From contig NZ_AP019700.1 in the NCBI RefSeq assembly GCF_006738645.1, forward strand, positions 384,001 to 448,000: 64,000 nucleotides of DNA. Direction: 5' to 3'. Positions 45,201 through 52,904 of this stretch are shown here, piece after piece; position 1 is the first letter of the stretch; the number at the start of each line of letters is the position of its first letter. The position numbers and the translations under genes are program-made. The notes below the pieces were generated by a model, which ran no database searches, had not been told where the DNA came from, and worked only from the letters and a program-made list of their open reading frames with translations. Source of the DNA: Stella humosa (GTDB taxonomy: Bacteria; Pseudomonadota; Alphaproteobacteria; ATCC43930; Allostellaceae).

Positions 45201-47775
45201 GGCGGCCGGGCTGGACGATCGCGCCCTGCCATCGGCGCGCGCGCGCCAGATCGAGGAGGTGCAGGCACGGCTGTTGCGCGACCTGGCCGGGCTGCTGATC
45301 GACCTGCGCGCCGATGCCCCGGCCCTGTTCGGCGGGGAGGATGCGCTGGCCGCGCCCGCTTCCGTGGTCGATGCCCGCCTGGGCGCCTGGCTTGCCCACG
45401 GCGAGCAGCTATCGAAATGGGTCGTCTATCGCGAGCGGTCGGGGCGGGCCCGGGCGATGGGGCTGGCTGCCCTGGTCGACCGGCTCGACGATGGCCGGCT
45501 GGCGCCGGGGGACGGCGTGCCCACCTTCGAGATGGCCTGCTACGAGGCCCTGCTGGCCGACATGGTCCGGATGGAACCCGCGCTCGGCCGCTTCGATGGC
45601 CAACTGCACGGGCGCCAGGTGGCGGAGTTCGCCCAGCTCGACCGCCAGCGCATCGCCGCCGCCGCGGTCGAGGTGGTGCGCGCCCATCACCGCGGCATCC
45701 CGCCGCGCGACGGCGGCGCCGGACCGCTCGGCGTGCTGAAGGCCGAGATGGCGCGCCGGCGCGGCCACATGCCGATCCGCCAGCTCATGCACAAGGCCGC
45801 CCCGGCGATCCAGAAGCTGAAGCCGGTGCTGATGATGAGCCCCCTGTCGGTGGCGCAGTTCCTGCCCCCGGGGCTGCTGACCTTCGACCTGCTGGTGATG
45901 GACGAGGCGAGCCAGATCCAGCCGGTGGATGCGCTGGGGGCGATCGCCCGCTGCCGCCAGGTGGTGGTGGTGGGCGACGAGCGCCAGCTGCCGCCGACGC
46001 GTTTCTTTGCCAAGATGATCAACGAGCAGCCCGACGACGAGGACGGCGCCCAGGTCGCCGACATCGAGAGCATCCTCGGCCTCTTCACCGCCCGCGGCCT
46101 CGCCCAGCGCATGCTGCGCTGGCACTATCGCAGCCGCCACCAGTCGCTGATCGCCGTCTCCAACAGCCAGTTCTACGAAAACAAGCTGTTCATCGTGCCC
46201 AGCCCCTACACCGGCGAGGCCGGCATGGGGCTGCGCTTCCATCCCGTCGCGGGCGGCGTCTTCGACAGCGCCAACACCGGCACCAACGCGGTGGAGGCCA
46301 AGGTGGTGGCCGAGGCGATCGTCGACCACGCCCGCCGGCATCCGGGGCTGTCGCTGGGGGTGGCCACCTTCTCGGTCAAGCAGCGCCGGGCCATCCAGGA
46401 CCAGCTCGAACTGTTGCGCCGCCTCCACCCCGAGACCGAGGCGTTCTTCCACAGCCACCCAAGCGAGCCGTTCTTCGTCAAGAACCTGGAAAACGTCCAG
46501 GGCGACGAGCGCGAGGTGATCCTGATCTCGGTCGGCTATGCCCGCAACCCCCAGGGCTATCTCGCCATGCGCTTCGGGCCGCTCAGCGCCGATGGCGGCG
46601 AACGGCGGTTGAACGTGCTGATCAGCCGCGCCAAGCGCCGCTGCGAGGTCTTCGCGTCGATCACCGACGAGGACATCGACCTGGAGCGCGGGCGGGGCCG
46701 GGGCGTCGCGGCCTTCAAGCTCTTCCTGCACTTCGCCCGCACCGGCCGCCTCGGCCTGGCGCAGCCGACCGGCCGCGACCATGACAGCGTCTTCGAGGCG
46801 CAGGTGGCGGCCCGCCTCCAGGCGATGGGCTACCAGGTGCATCCCCAGGTCGGCATCGCCGGTTTCTTCATCGACCTCGCCATCGCCGATCCCGAGCGGC
46901 CGGGGCGATACCTCCTGGGGATCGAGTGCGACGGCGCGGCCTACCACGCCGCCCGCTCGGCCCGCGACCGCGACCGCCTGCGCCAGGCGGTGCTGGAGGA
47001 TCACGGCTGGATCATCCACCGCATCTGGAGCACGGACTGGTTCCAGCGGCCGAACGAGCAGCTCGACCGCGTCGTGGCCGCGATCGAGGCGGCCAAGGCC
47101 GAGCTGGACGCGCGGCTGGAACTGGCAACGGGCCCCGGGCCGGCCGTGTCCCTGGAGGTCGTGGCCGTGGAGCGCGAGGAAGCGACCGAGATCGCGCTTT
47201 CGCCCGCCACGGCCCCGCCCCCGGTGCCCGACGCCTATGTCGAGGCGGTCGTGGCGCGCGCGGACGGCGACCATGAGCTGCATGAGACGCCGACCGGGCT
47301 GCTGGCCGAGCTGGTCGTCCAGATGGCGGCCATCGAGGGGCCGGTCCATGTCGATGAGGTGGTGGTCCGCCTGCGCCAGGCCTGGGGCCTGCAGCGTGCC
47401 GGCCAGCGCATCCAGCAGGCGGTCGAGCGGGCGGTCGCCGCGGCCCTGGCGGACGGGCGCATCGTCGCCGACGGCCGCTTCCTGTCGGCGCCCGGTGCGC
47501 CGGCCCGGGTGCGCGATCGTGGCGCCGTCCAGTCGCTGTCGCTGCGCCGGCTCGACATGCTGCCGCCGGCCGAGATCCGCCAGGCGATCCTGGAGACCGT
47601 GCACACCAACCTCGGCGCCGACCGCGACGAGATCGCCCAGGCCGTGTCGCGCCGGCTCGGCTTCCGCATGACCAGCCCGCAGCTACGCGAGTGCATCGGC
47701 TTCCAGGTCGATGTCCTGGCCGGCCAGGGGGACCTGGTTTCCAAGGGCGACCTTCTCGTCGTCCCCGACGTATGA
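42205..47775 (+). CDS. Giant SF1 helicase with Vsr/MTES_1575-like nuclease and DUF3320 domains
   Basis: An 1856-residue protein of the DUF4011-helicase class. The N-terminus has KLERARTELLDLSARNRLLN (DUF4011). Walker A is GPPGTGKS (residues 347-354), Walker B DEAS starts at D1233, with later helicase motifs VVVGDERQLPPTRFFAK, WHYRSRHQSLI and VQGDEREVILISVGYA. A nuclease-like domain follows (about 1525-1615) with E1531, D1557 and the E1574-x-D1576 pair (IECDGAAYH). A DUF3320-like region occupies about 1690-1745. GTG 42205 is chosen because GGAGG sits eight bases upstream; ATG 42172 is in frame. Related proteins are often found in defence islands; here it stands alone. Confidence 0.85.
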   Translation: MDETGNATAAEPLSIFRSDLPLAAKLERARTELLDLSARNRLLNVPRSSRSARTIEVVDERSAEVFRLLVRDGRALNFAAGRGAASEDGDEVAPETETAADLAQPEDEGTDERGVQRRHADTRLQTRLTSAGLQKRLLDLYFDARTLEEEQGVNILFLALGSLKWIDPGNATLERRAPLILVPVRLERGTAGERFKLRWRQEDQAANLSLEAYLDRVHALAMPPLEPGEDFDPAAYLAAVAAAVSSKPGWAVLPDDIVLGFFSFSKFLMYRDLDPEVWPADGKLTDLPLIRGLLADGFEAGRPGIPEDAAIDPHIPPAQMLHIVDSDSSQTLAVHDVRAGRDLIIQGPPGTGKSQTIANIIASAVADGRTVLFVAEKMAALEVVKRRLDQAGVGDACLELHSNKANKRALLDELRRTWELGAPAGDAGDGLNARLEAARDRLNDHAARLHRPHRVAGMTPYQVIGELTRLAQAGRRPADLVLERPESWSPEDRRQRSALLAELAERVAGIGRPLDHPWHGVGLESVLPTEVDRLLGRVADLRARLAVLVADQALLAETLGHPPPLGLGGFAPLADLAHRVAGAPPLDAEALAAGEWDTRAADVAALLLAGAGYRRHVGELGARVLPAAWTTDLGEARRLLADLPEGFAAEGFDRIRRLHDLLPRLLQEAGRLARLLGQDGVPESFLAIDRAASTAQRVAVAPEASPEAFNAAVWDHGVDQAADLVEAVAALDDARRAAGDRVVEAAWSTELAAARQTLAVHGTSFLRTLNGDWRRASRLVKSVLREPEAGLPEQLALLDTVIAGQAAMARIRDGEAFGRAAFGAHWRGDRSAAAPLQALVDWMRSLRGLGAEPRLIAARPLDRGAVGVVADRVRTLLDEALPLLRDLWADLGTQPDFVFAEAIDAGRADPVRVMEQCSRLAAADADCRAIMAGAPGGRADRLAVLDRVIDGQVAARSIAAGEALGRACFGQAWAGPQSDWPALAGAHDWIAANPDIRHLAAGLDDRALPSARARQIEEVQARLLRDLAGLLIDLRADAPALFGGEDALAAPASVVDARLGAWLAHGEQLSKWVVYRERSGRARAMGLAALVDRLDDGRLAPGDGVPTFEMACYEALLADMVRMEPALGRFDGQLHGRQVAEFAQLDRQRIAAAAVEVVRAHHRGIPPRDGGAGPLGVLKAEMARRRGHMPIRQLMHKAAPAIQKLKPVLMMSPLSVAQFLPPGLLTFDLLVMDEASQIQPVDALGAIARCRQVVVVGDERQLPPTRFFAKMINEQPDDEDGAQVADIESILGLFTARGLAQRMLRWHYRSRHQSLIAVSNSQFYENKLFIVPSPYTGEAGMGLRFHPVAGGVFDSANTGTNAVEAKVVAEAIVDHARRHPGLSLGVATFSVKQRRAIQDQLELLRRLHPETEAFFHSHPSEPFFVKNLENVQGDEREVILISVGYARNPQGYLAMRFGPLSADGGERRLNVLISRAKRRCEVFASITDEDIDLERGRGRGVAAFKLFLHFARTGRLGLAQPTGRDHDSVFEAQVAARLQAMGYQVHPQVGIAGFFIDLAIADPERPGRYLLGIECDGAAYHAARSARDRDRLRQAVLEDHGWIIHRIWSTDWFQRPNEQLDRVVAAIEAAKAELDARLELATGPGPAVSLEVVAVEREEATEIALSPATAPPPVPDAYVEAVVARADGDHELHETPTGLLAELVVQMAAIEGPVHVDEVVVRLRQAWGLQRAGQRIQQAVERAVAAALADGRIVADGRFLSAPGAPARVRDRGAVQSLSLRRLDMLPPAEIRQAILETVHTNLGADRDEIAQAVSRRLGFRMTSPQLRECIGFQVDVLAGQGDLVSKGDLLVVPDV

Positions 47776-47820
47776 TCGGGCTATCCGCCAACCAACCAAT
47801 CACATGCACCGGGAAACGCC

Positions 47821-48777
47821 ATGACCCTCCGCATCGCCGTGCTCGACGACTATCAGCGTGTCGCCCTCCAGTTCGCCGACTGGTCCCAGGCCGGCGCCGA
47901 TGCCGAAATCGTCGCCTTTGACGACAACCTGGCCGACGAGGGGGCAGTGGCCGCCCGCCTGGCCGATTTCGACGTCGTCTGCATCATGCGCGAGCGGACA
48001 CCCTTCCGCCGCGCGCTGGTCGAGCGGCTGCCGCGCCTGAAGCTGCTGGTGACGACCGGCATGCGCAACGCGGCCGTGGACTTGGCGGCACTCGCCGAGC
48101 GTGGCGTGACGGTGTGCGGCACGGGCGCGCCCGGCGGTCCCACCGCGGAGCTGACCTGGGGGCTGATCCTGGCCCTCATGCGCCAGATCCCGCGCGAGGA
48201 CCGGGCGATGCGGGCCGGCCGCTGGCAGGAGACGATCGGCCAGGAGACGGCGGGCCGCACGCTGGGCGTGCTGGGGCTGGGCCGGCTCGGCGCCAAGGTG
48301 GCGAAGATCGGCCAGGCCTTCGACATGAACGTCATCGCCTGGAGCCCCAACCTGACGGCAGAGCGCGCCGCCGAGGCCGGCGTGCGCCTGGTATCGAAGG
48401 AAGCCCTCTTCGCCGAGGCGGACGTGGTGACGATCCATGTCGTGCTGTCGCCGCGCTCGCGCGGTCTGGTCGGCGCCGACGACCTGGCGCGGATGAAGCC
48501 CACCGCCTATCTGGTCAACACCGCGCGCGGCCCGATCGTCGACGAGGCGGCCCTGATCGACGCGCTGCGGCAGGGCCGCATCGCCGGCGCCGGCATCGAC
48601 GTCTATGGGGTGGAGCCGATCCCGGCCGACCATCCGCTGCTGGCGCTGGACAACACGGTGCTGACGCCGCACCTCGGCTACGTCACCGAGGGCACCTACG
48701 GCCAAGTCTATCCCGAGACGGTGGAGGCGATCGCGGCCTGGCGCGCCGGCAAGCCGATCCGGGTCCTCACCGCCTGA
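47821..48777 (+). CDS. D-2-hydroxyacid dehydrogenase
   Basis: A 318-residue NAD-dependent enzyme of the phosphoglycerate/formate dehydrogenase superfamily. The dinucleotide-binding loop is LGVLGLGRLGAKVAKIGQAF; the catalytic Arg lies in NTARGPIVDE, the Glu in GVEPIP and the His in LTPHLGYVTEG. The N-terminal TLRIAVLDDYQRVAL is typical of a subgroup often labelled D-3-phosphoglycerate dehydrogenase-like, though it lacks the ACT domain of SerA. The substrate is therefore uncertain. It lies 45 bases after the helicase on the same strand and 24 before a methyltransferase. Confidence 0.92.
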   Translation: MTLRIAVLDDYQRVALQFADWSQAGADAEIVAFDDNLADEGAVAARLADFDVVCIMRERTPFRRALVERLPRLKLLVTTGMRNAAVDLAALAERGVTVCGTGAPGGPTAELTWGLILALMRQIPREDRAMRAGRWQETIGQETAGRTLGVLGLGRLGAKVAKIGQAFDMNVIAWSPNLTAERAAEAGVRLVSKEALFAEADVVTIHVVLSPRSRGLVGADDLARMKPTAYLVNTARGPIVDEAALIDALRQGRIAGAGIDVYGVEPIPADHPLLALDNTVLTPHLGYVTEGTYGQVYPETVEAIAAWRAGKPIRVLTA

Positions 48778-48801
48778 CCCGCGCGCCGGCGGGGGGCGGC
48801 C

Positions 48802-49569
48802 GTGGAAATCCTGCACGCGCCGGCAGAGATCGCGGCCGCCCTCGACCGCAGCCCCTTCGTGCCCTTCCGGCACGCGGGCATCTGCCCGGTATGCAGCCAC
48901 CGCGTCGTGTTCGCCGTGAAGGACGCGTGGCTGCGCGAGTCCTACGCCTGCGAGCGCTGTGCCTCGATCCCGCGCGAGCGCGCGCTGGCGGTCGTCTTCC
49001 GCGAGTTGGTGGACCCGGCGGCCGAACTCGTCATCCATGAGAGTTCCCCCAGCCATCGCGGCTTCAGCCGCTGGCTGCGGTGGCGCTACCCGGGCATGAT
49101 CCGCTCGCATTTCTGGCCCGCGCAGCCGCCGGGCGCCACGGTCCGGGGCTTCCGCAACGAGGACCTGGCGGCACTGACCTTCGCGGACGCCTCGATCGAC
49201 GTGCACGTGACCCAGGACGTGCTGGAGCACGTCTTCGACCTGGAGCAGGTCTGCCGCGAGATCCATCGCACGCTGAAGCCGGGCGGCATGCACCTCTTCA
49301 CCACGCCGCTGGTAAACCGCGACCAGCCGACCGTGCGCCGCGCGATGATGGAGGGCGGGGTGGTGCGCCATCTGGTCGAGCCGCCGGCTTTCCACGGCAA
49401 CCCGATCAGCCGGGACGGCAGCCTGGTGACCTATGATTTCGGCTTCGACATCGTCGAGCGGATCGCCGCGGCCGCACCTTTGCGCTCGCGCATCTGGACC
49501 TTCGACGATCCCGCCCACGGCCTGCGCGCCGAGTATATCGAGGTCGTCTCCTCGATCAGGGTGGCCTGA
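48802..49569 (+). CDS. SAM-dependent methyltransferase with N-terminal zinc ribbon
   Basis: A 255-residue protein. The N-terminal region carries two cysteine pairs, CPVC and CERC, 24 residues apart, a probable zinc ribbon. The methyltransferase part is of Methyltransf_11 type, with VIHESSPSHRGFSRWL near motif I, SIDVHVTQDVLEHVFDLEQV and HRTLKPGGMHLFTTPLVN. The substrate is unknown; such zinc-ribbon methyltransferases often sit with polysaccharide or glycosyl genes, not seen here. It starts with GTG at 48802 and is convergent with another methyltransferase. Confidence 0.82.
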   Translation: MEILHAPAEIAAALDRSPFVPFRHAGICPVCSHRVVFAVKDAWLRESYACERCASIPRERALAVVFRELVDPAAELVIHESSPSHRGFSRWLRWRYPGMIRSHFWPAQPPGATVRGFRNEDLAALTFADASIDVHVTQDVLEHVFDLEQVCREIHRTLKPGGMHLFTTPLVNRDQPTVRRAMMEGGVVRHLVEPPAFHGNPISRDGSLVTYDFGFDIVERIAAAAPLRSRIWTFDDPAHGLRAEYIEVVSSIRVA

Positions 49570-49594
49570 CTTTCTAGGCAGAGTGACCGCTGGA

Positions 49595-50446
49595 TCAGGC
49601 GCGGCGCAGGACCAGGATCGTCTGGTAGGGGTCGTTCAGCGCGACGTCGACGGCCAGCACCTGCCAGCCAGGCCAGTGGCGCTGGATGTAGGCGGGCGAG
49701 ATGGAGGTGTCACCATAGTCGGCCGTCTCGGGCCCGTGGGGCACAAAGGCGAAGCCGTGGCGGTCATGGGCGTCGAGCAGTGCCGCCCGGTTGGGCCGGC
49801 CCGGATCGATCGTCCAATAGGCGCGCGGGCGGACGGTGACGGCGACGATCCCGCCCGGCGCCAGGTGGCGCGCCCAGAGGTCGAGCGTGTGCCGGTGGGC
49901 CGCCTCCGAGAGGTGGGTCAGCACCGAGAAGGCGTAGATCAGGTCGTACGGGCCGGCGAACGGCAGGCGGTCCGCCCGCTCGGGGATCTGCGCGAGATGG
50001 CCCTTCACCCCAAGGTCGCGGGCCAGCGCCAGGATCTCGGGCGAGATGTCGACGCCGTGCAGCGCCGTCACCGGCACGAAGCGGCTCAGCAGGCGGAGGT
50101 GCCGGCCCCAGCCGCAGCCGAAATCGAGAATGCGGGCGTCGGCGAAGCGCCCCCGGCCATGCCGCCGGTAGGCCCGCATCATCGCCTCGACGAAGCCGAG
50201 GCTCTGCTGCAACAGGCGCGCGCCGGAGGCGCCGACCCAGGCGGCCTGCAACGCGTCGGGCGGCATCCGCGGCAGGAAGGCGGCAAGGTTGGGGAATTCC
50301 GCCGGCACGTCGAGCGACAGCACGCCCCAGATCGACAGGGGCAATGGCGCGAAGAGGGCGGGCCGGTCGGCGGCCGCCGTCTCCGGCAGCCGCCGGTCGA
50401 TCCGGCGAAGAGCCGGCTGGAAATACTCGTCGAGCAGGAAGTGCAT
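49595..50446 (-). CDS. Class I SAM-dependent methyltransferase
   Basis: A 283-residue methyltransferase. Motif I is ARILDFGCGWGRHLRLLSRF, followed by LHGVDISPEILALA, YDLIYAFSVLTHLSEAAHRH and LAPGGIVAVTVRP. The N-terminal 95 residues form a separate helical cap. The C-terminus ends DPYQTILVLRRA, common in methyltransferases acting on glycans or small metabolites. Substrate unknown. It is transcribed toward the zinc-ribbon methyltransferase and is 35 bases downstream of the nitroreductase stop. Confidence 0.87.
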   Translation of the reverse strand: MHFLLDEYFQPALRRIDRRLPETAAADRPALFAPLPLSIWGVLSLDVPAEFPNLAAFLPRMPPDALQAAWVGASGARLLQQSLGFVEAMMRAYRRHGRGRFADARILDFGCGWGRHLRLLSRFVPVTALHGVDISPEILALARDLGVKGHLAQIPERADRLPFAGPYDLIYAFSVLTHLSEAAHRHTLDLWARHLAPGGIVAVTVRPRAYWTIDPGRPNRAALLDAHDRHGFAFVPHGPETADYGDTSISPAYIQRHWPGWQVLAVDVALNDPYQTILVLRRA

Positions 50447-50481
50447 GGCGCTGTTCCAGCACGCCGCCGGGTGTGGCCTCG

Positions 50482-51216
50482 CTACTCGACGAAGCGGGCG
50501 AAGGCCGACACCGGCTCGCGCTCGGTCTCCAGCCGGTTGACGATGGCGTCGGGGTCGGCATGGCCGAGCGCGATGCCGCAGACCACCATTTCCTGGTCCG
50601 GGATCGGCAGGTGACGCCGCAGCACCTTGTGGAAGTTGGCGAAGGCCGCCTGGGCGCAGGTCTCCAGCCCGAGGCCGCGGGCGGCCGTCATCAGGTTGGA
50701 AAGGAAGATGCCGAGGTCGACCCAGGAGCCCTGCTCCAGGTCGCGCTCGATGGTCAGGATGATGCCGACGGGCGCGTCGAAGAAGAGGTAGTTGCGGCCG
50801 CGCTGGGCATGCATCTCCGCCTTGTCGGCGCGGCCGATGCCGAGGATGCCGTAAAGGCCCCAGCCGACCTTGCGCCGCCGCGCCAGGTAGGGGTCGCGCC
50901 AGTTCACCATGTAATATTCGTACTCGCGGACATGGTCGGCCTCCTCGTGGTTGTGGGCGTGCAGCACGTCGGCGGTCAGCCGGTCGCGCGCCGCCCCGGT
51001 CACGACATAGACCTTCCAGGGCTGGGTGTTGGAGCCGCTGGCCGCCCGGCTGGCGACCGCCAGGATGCGCTCGATCGTCTCGCGGTCGACCGGCGTCGGC
51101 AGGAACGCGCGCACCGACGTGCGCCCGGCGATGGCGTCCAGCACGGGGTTGCCGCGGGCGTGATGATCCAGGATCTCCTGTCGCGAGACGGGAGGCGGGG
51201 CGGCGGAATCGGGCAT
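50482..51216 (-). CDS. Nitroreductase family flavoenzyme
   Basis: A 244-residue FMN enzyme. The opening RTSVRAFLPTPVDRETIERI with ASRAASGSNTQPWKVYVV is the FMN-binding signature; later segments are SWVDLGIFLSNLMTAARGLG, LETCAQAAF and VVCGIALGHADPDAIVNRL. It reduces nitroaromatics, quinones or enones with NAD(P)H, or may be an iodotyrosine-deiodinase-like relative. The start at 51216 follows a GGAG site. It lies 17 bases after the DehI-like gene and is probably co-transcribed, suggesting a joint role on halogenated or xenobiotic compounds (inference). Confidence 0.92.
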   Translation of the reverse strand: MPDSAAPPPVSRQEILDHHARGNPVLDAIAGRTSVRAFLPTPVDRETIERILAVASRAASGSNTQPWKVYVVTGAARDRLTADVLHAHNHEEADHVREYEYYMVNWRDPYLARRRKVGWGLYGILGIGRADKAEMHAQRGRNYLFFDAPVGIILTIERDLEQGSWVDLGIFLSNLMTAARGLGLETCAQAAFANFHKVLRRHLPIPDQEMVVCGIALGHADPDAIVNRLETEREPVSAFARFVE

Positions 51217-51233
51217 GGGGAAACTCCTGGCGG

Positions 51234-52070
51234 TCAGGCCGGCATCAGTCGGCGCAGCAGGGCGGCGATCGGCACCATGCGGGCGATCGGATGGCGGGTG
51301 AATTCCTCGATGCCGCGGCGGGCGGCGGCGCGGGCCGCCGGGTCGAGCGGCCGGTCGGGCGGTGTCAGGTCGGCCGCGATGCGCCGCGCGCCGTCGCGGG
51401 CCAGCAGGCCCGCCGCCTCGATCGCCTGGGCCAGCCGGCCGTCGGCGGCCAGTGGCGCCAGTTGCACCAGCGACAGGCCGAGATATGCCGGCCAATGCGA
51501 CAGGTGGCGGTACATGCTGGCGACGATGCGTTCGTCCGGCCGCCGGCCGAGCGCGTCCAGGCGGGCCACCAGGTTGGCGGCGTCGGGCGTCATCTCGGAC
51601 CGGGCAAGCAGGCGCGGCATCGGGCCGTCGATGGCGGGGATGCGCGCGCGCCCGCCGGATTCGGCGGCCGGAACCCGGCCCTCCAGCCGCAGCGACAGGG
51701 CCGTCAGGGCGATCAGCGCCATGGCGTTGGTCTGGTCGTAGGAATCGAGCACGCGGCGGATATGCGCCCGGTCGTCGGGGCCGATGCCGATGGCGTCGAA
51801 GACGACCGCGGGCGGCGCCGGCACGGCCGGCAGCGGCAGGGCGCGGCGCAATGCAGCCGCCTGGAACGGAACCGACCCCTCGCGATAGGCCGGCCGCACG
51901 GCGGCCCAGCACCAGGGCAGGGCGCCCGGAATGGTCGCCAGGTGGCGCCATACGAGGTTGACCACGGCCACGCCGAAGGTGGCGCGGATGTCGGCGAAGA
52001 TCTCGGCGATCTCGCCTTCGGCCGCGGATTCCGGAACGGCCGGCACCGGATCGCCCGCGGCTGTGGTCAT
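51234..52070 (-). CDS. DehI-like halocarboxylic-acid dehalogenase family protein
   Basis: A 278-residue helical protein. The segment EIAEIFADIRATFGVAVVNL with VWRHLATIPGALPWCW is characteristic of the DehI (group I 2-haloacid dehalogenase) family, which has two pseudo-repeated halves; the second half begins near ERIVASMYRHLSHWPAYLGL, echoing the first. Overall length is close to DehI. I cannot verify the catalytic aspartate/asparagine, so dehalogenase activity is only suggested. ATG at 52070 is chosen with GGAGG just upstream; a GTG at 52085 is in frame. It is divergent from the enoyl-CoA hydratase and upstream of the nitroreductase. Confidence 0.72.
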   Translation of the reverse strand: MTTAAGDPVPAVPESAAEGEIAEIFADIRATFGVAVVNLVWRHLATIPGALPWCWAAVRPAYREGSVPFQAAALRRALPLPAVPAPPAVVFDAIGIGPDDRAHIRRVLDSYDQTNAMALIALTALSLRLEGRVPAAESGGRARIPAIDGPMPRLLARSEMTPDAANLVARLDALGRRPDERIVASMYRHLSHWPAYLGLSLVQLAPLAADGRLAQAIEAAGLLARDGARRIAADLTPPDRPLDPAARAAARRGIEEFTRHPIARMVPIAALLRRLMPA

Positions 52071-52129
52071 GGTTCCTCCGATCACCCGCGCACTCTAGGC
52101 TGAACTTCCGAGGATGGGGAGCCGAGAGC

Positions 52130-52900
52130 ATGACGATTCGGATCGAGAATCTGGCCGCCGGCGGCGGCGTGGTGGCCCGCGTGACGATCGACCGGCCGCG
52201 CCGCGCCAACGCGCTGGATTCGGCGACGCTGGAGGCGCTGGCCGCGGGATTCGAGCGGCTGGCGGCCGATCCGGCCTTGCGCGTGGCCGTGCTGATGTCG
52301 GCCGGCAACGGTGCCTTCTCCGGCGGGGCCGACGTGGGCGAGATGGCGGGCCTGGATGCCGACCGCGCCGGGCCCTTCATCGGCCGCATCCACCGCGTCT
52401 GTCAGGCGATCGCCCGGTTGCCGGTGCCGGTCGTGGCGCGCATCCAGGGGGCGTGCCTGGGCGGCGCCATGGAGATCGCGGCCGCCTGCGACCTGCGCGT
52501 GGCCTCGACGGATGCCCGCTTCGCCATGCCGGAGGTGCTGATCGGCATCCCGTCGGTGGTGGAGGCGGCGCTGCTGCCACGCCTCGTCGGCTGGGGGGCG
52601 GCGGCCGACCTGGTCCTGACCGGTGCTGCGATCGACGGCGCTGAGGCCCACCGGCTGGGCTTCATCCAGCGGCTGGCCCCGCCGGACGGGCTCGATGACG
52701 CGCTGGCCCGGGTGGTCGATGCCATCGCCGGCGCCGGCCCGGCCGCCATCCGCCAGCAGAAGCGGCTGATGCGGGCCTGGCAGGAACTGCCGCTGGCGGC
52801 TGCCATCGACGCCGGTGCGGCTATGTTCGTCGAGAGCTGGCAGGGCGACGAGCCGCGCCGGATGATGGCGGCCGCGCTGAAGCCGCGTGGCGCCGGCTGA
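52130..52900 (+). CDS. Enoyl-CoA hydratase/isomerase family protein
   Basis: A 256-residue crotonase-fold protein. It shows TIDRPRRANALDSATLEAL, the oxyanion-hole segment AGNGAFSGGADVGEMAGLDA and the IQGACLGGAMEIAAACDLRV block with the second oxyanion glycine. The first catalytic Glu region reads ARFAMPEVLIGIPSVVEAAL, with the GIPS stretch in place of the usual GxxPG. It probably hydrates or isomerises an acyl-CoA; the substrate is unclear. It is monocistronic, divergent from the DehI-like gene and convergent with the TPR gene. Confidence 0.92.
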   Translation: MTIRIENLAAGGGVVARVTIDRPRRANALDSATLEALAAGFERLAADPALRVAVLMSAGNGAFSGGADVGEMAGLDADRAGPFIGRIHRVCQAIARLPVPVVARIQGACLGGAMEIAAACDLRVASTDARFAMPEVLIGIPSVVEAALLPRLVGWGAAADLVLTGAAIDGAEAHRLGFIQRLAPPDGLDDALARVVDAIAGAGPAAIRQQKRLMRAWQELPLAAAIDAGAAMFVESWQGDEPRRMMAAALKPRGAG

Positions 52901-52904
52901 GCCT

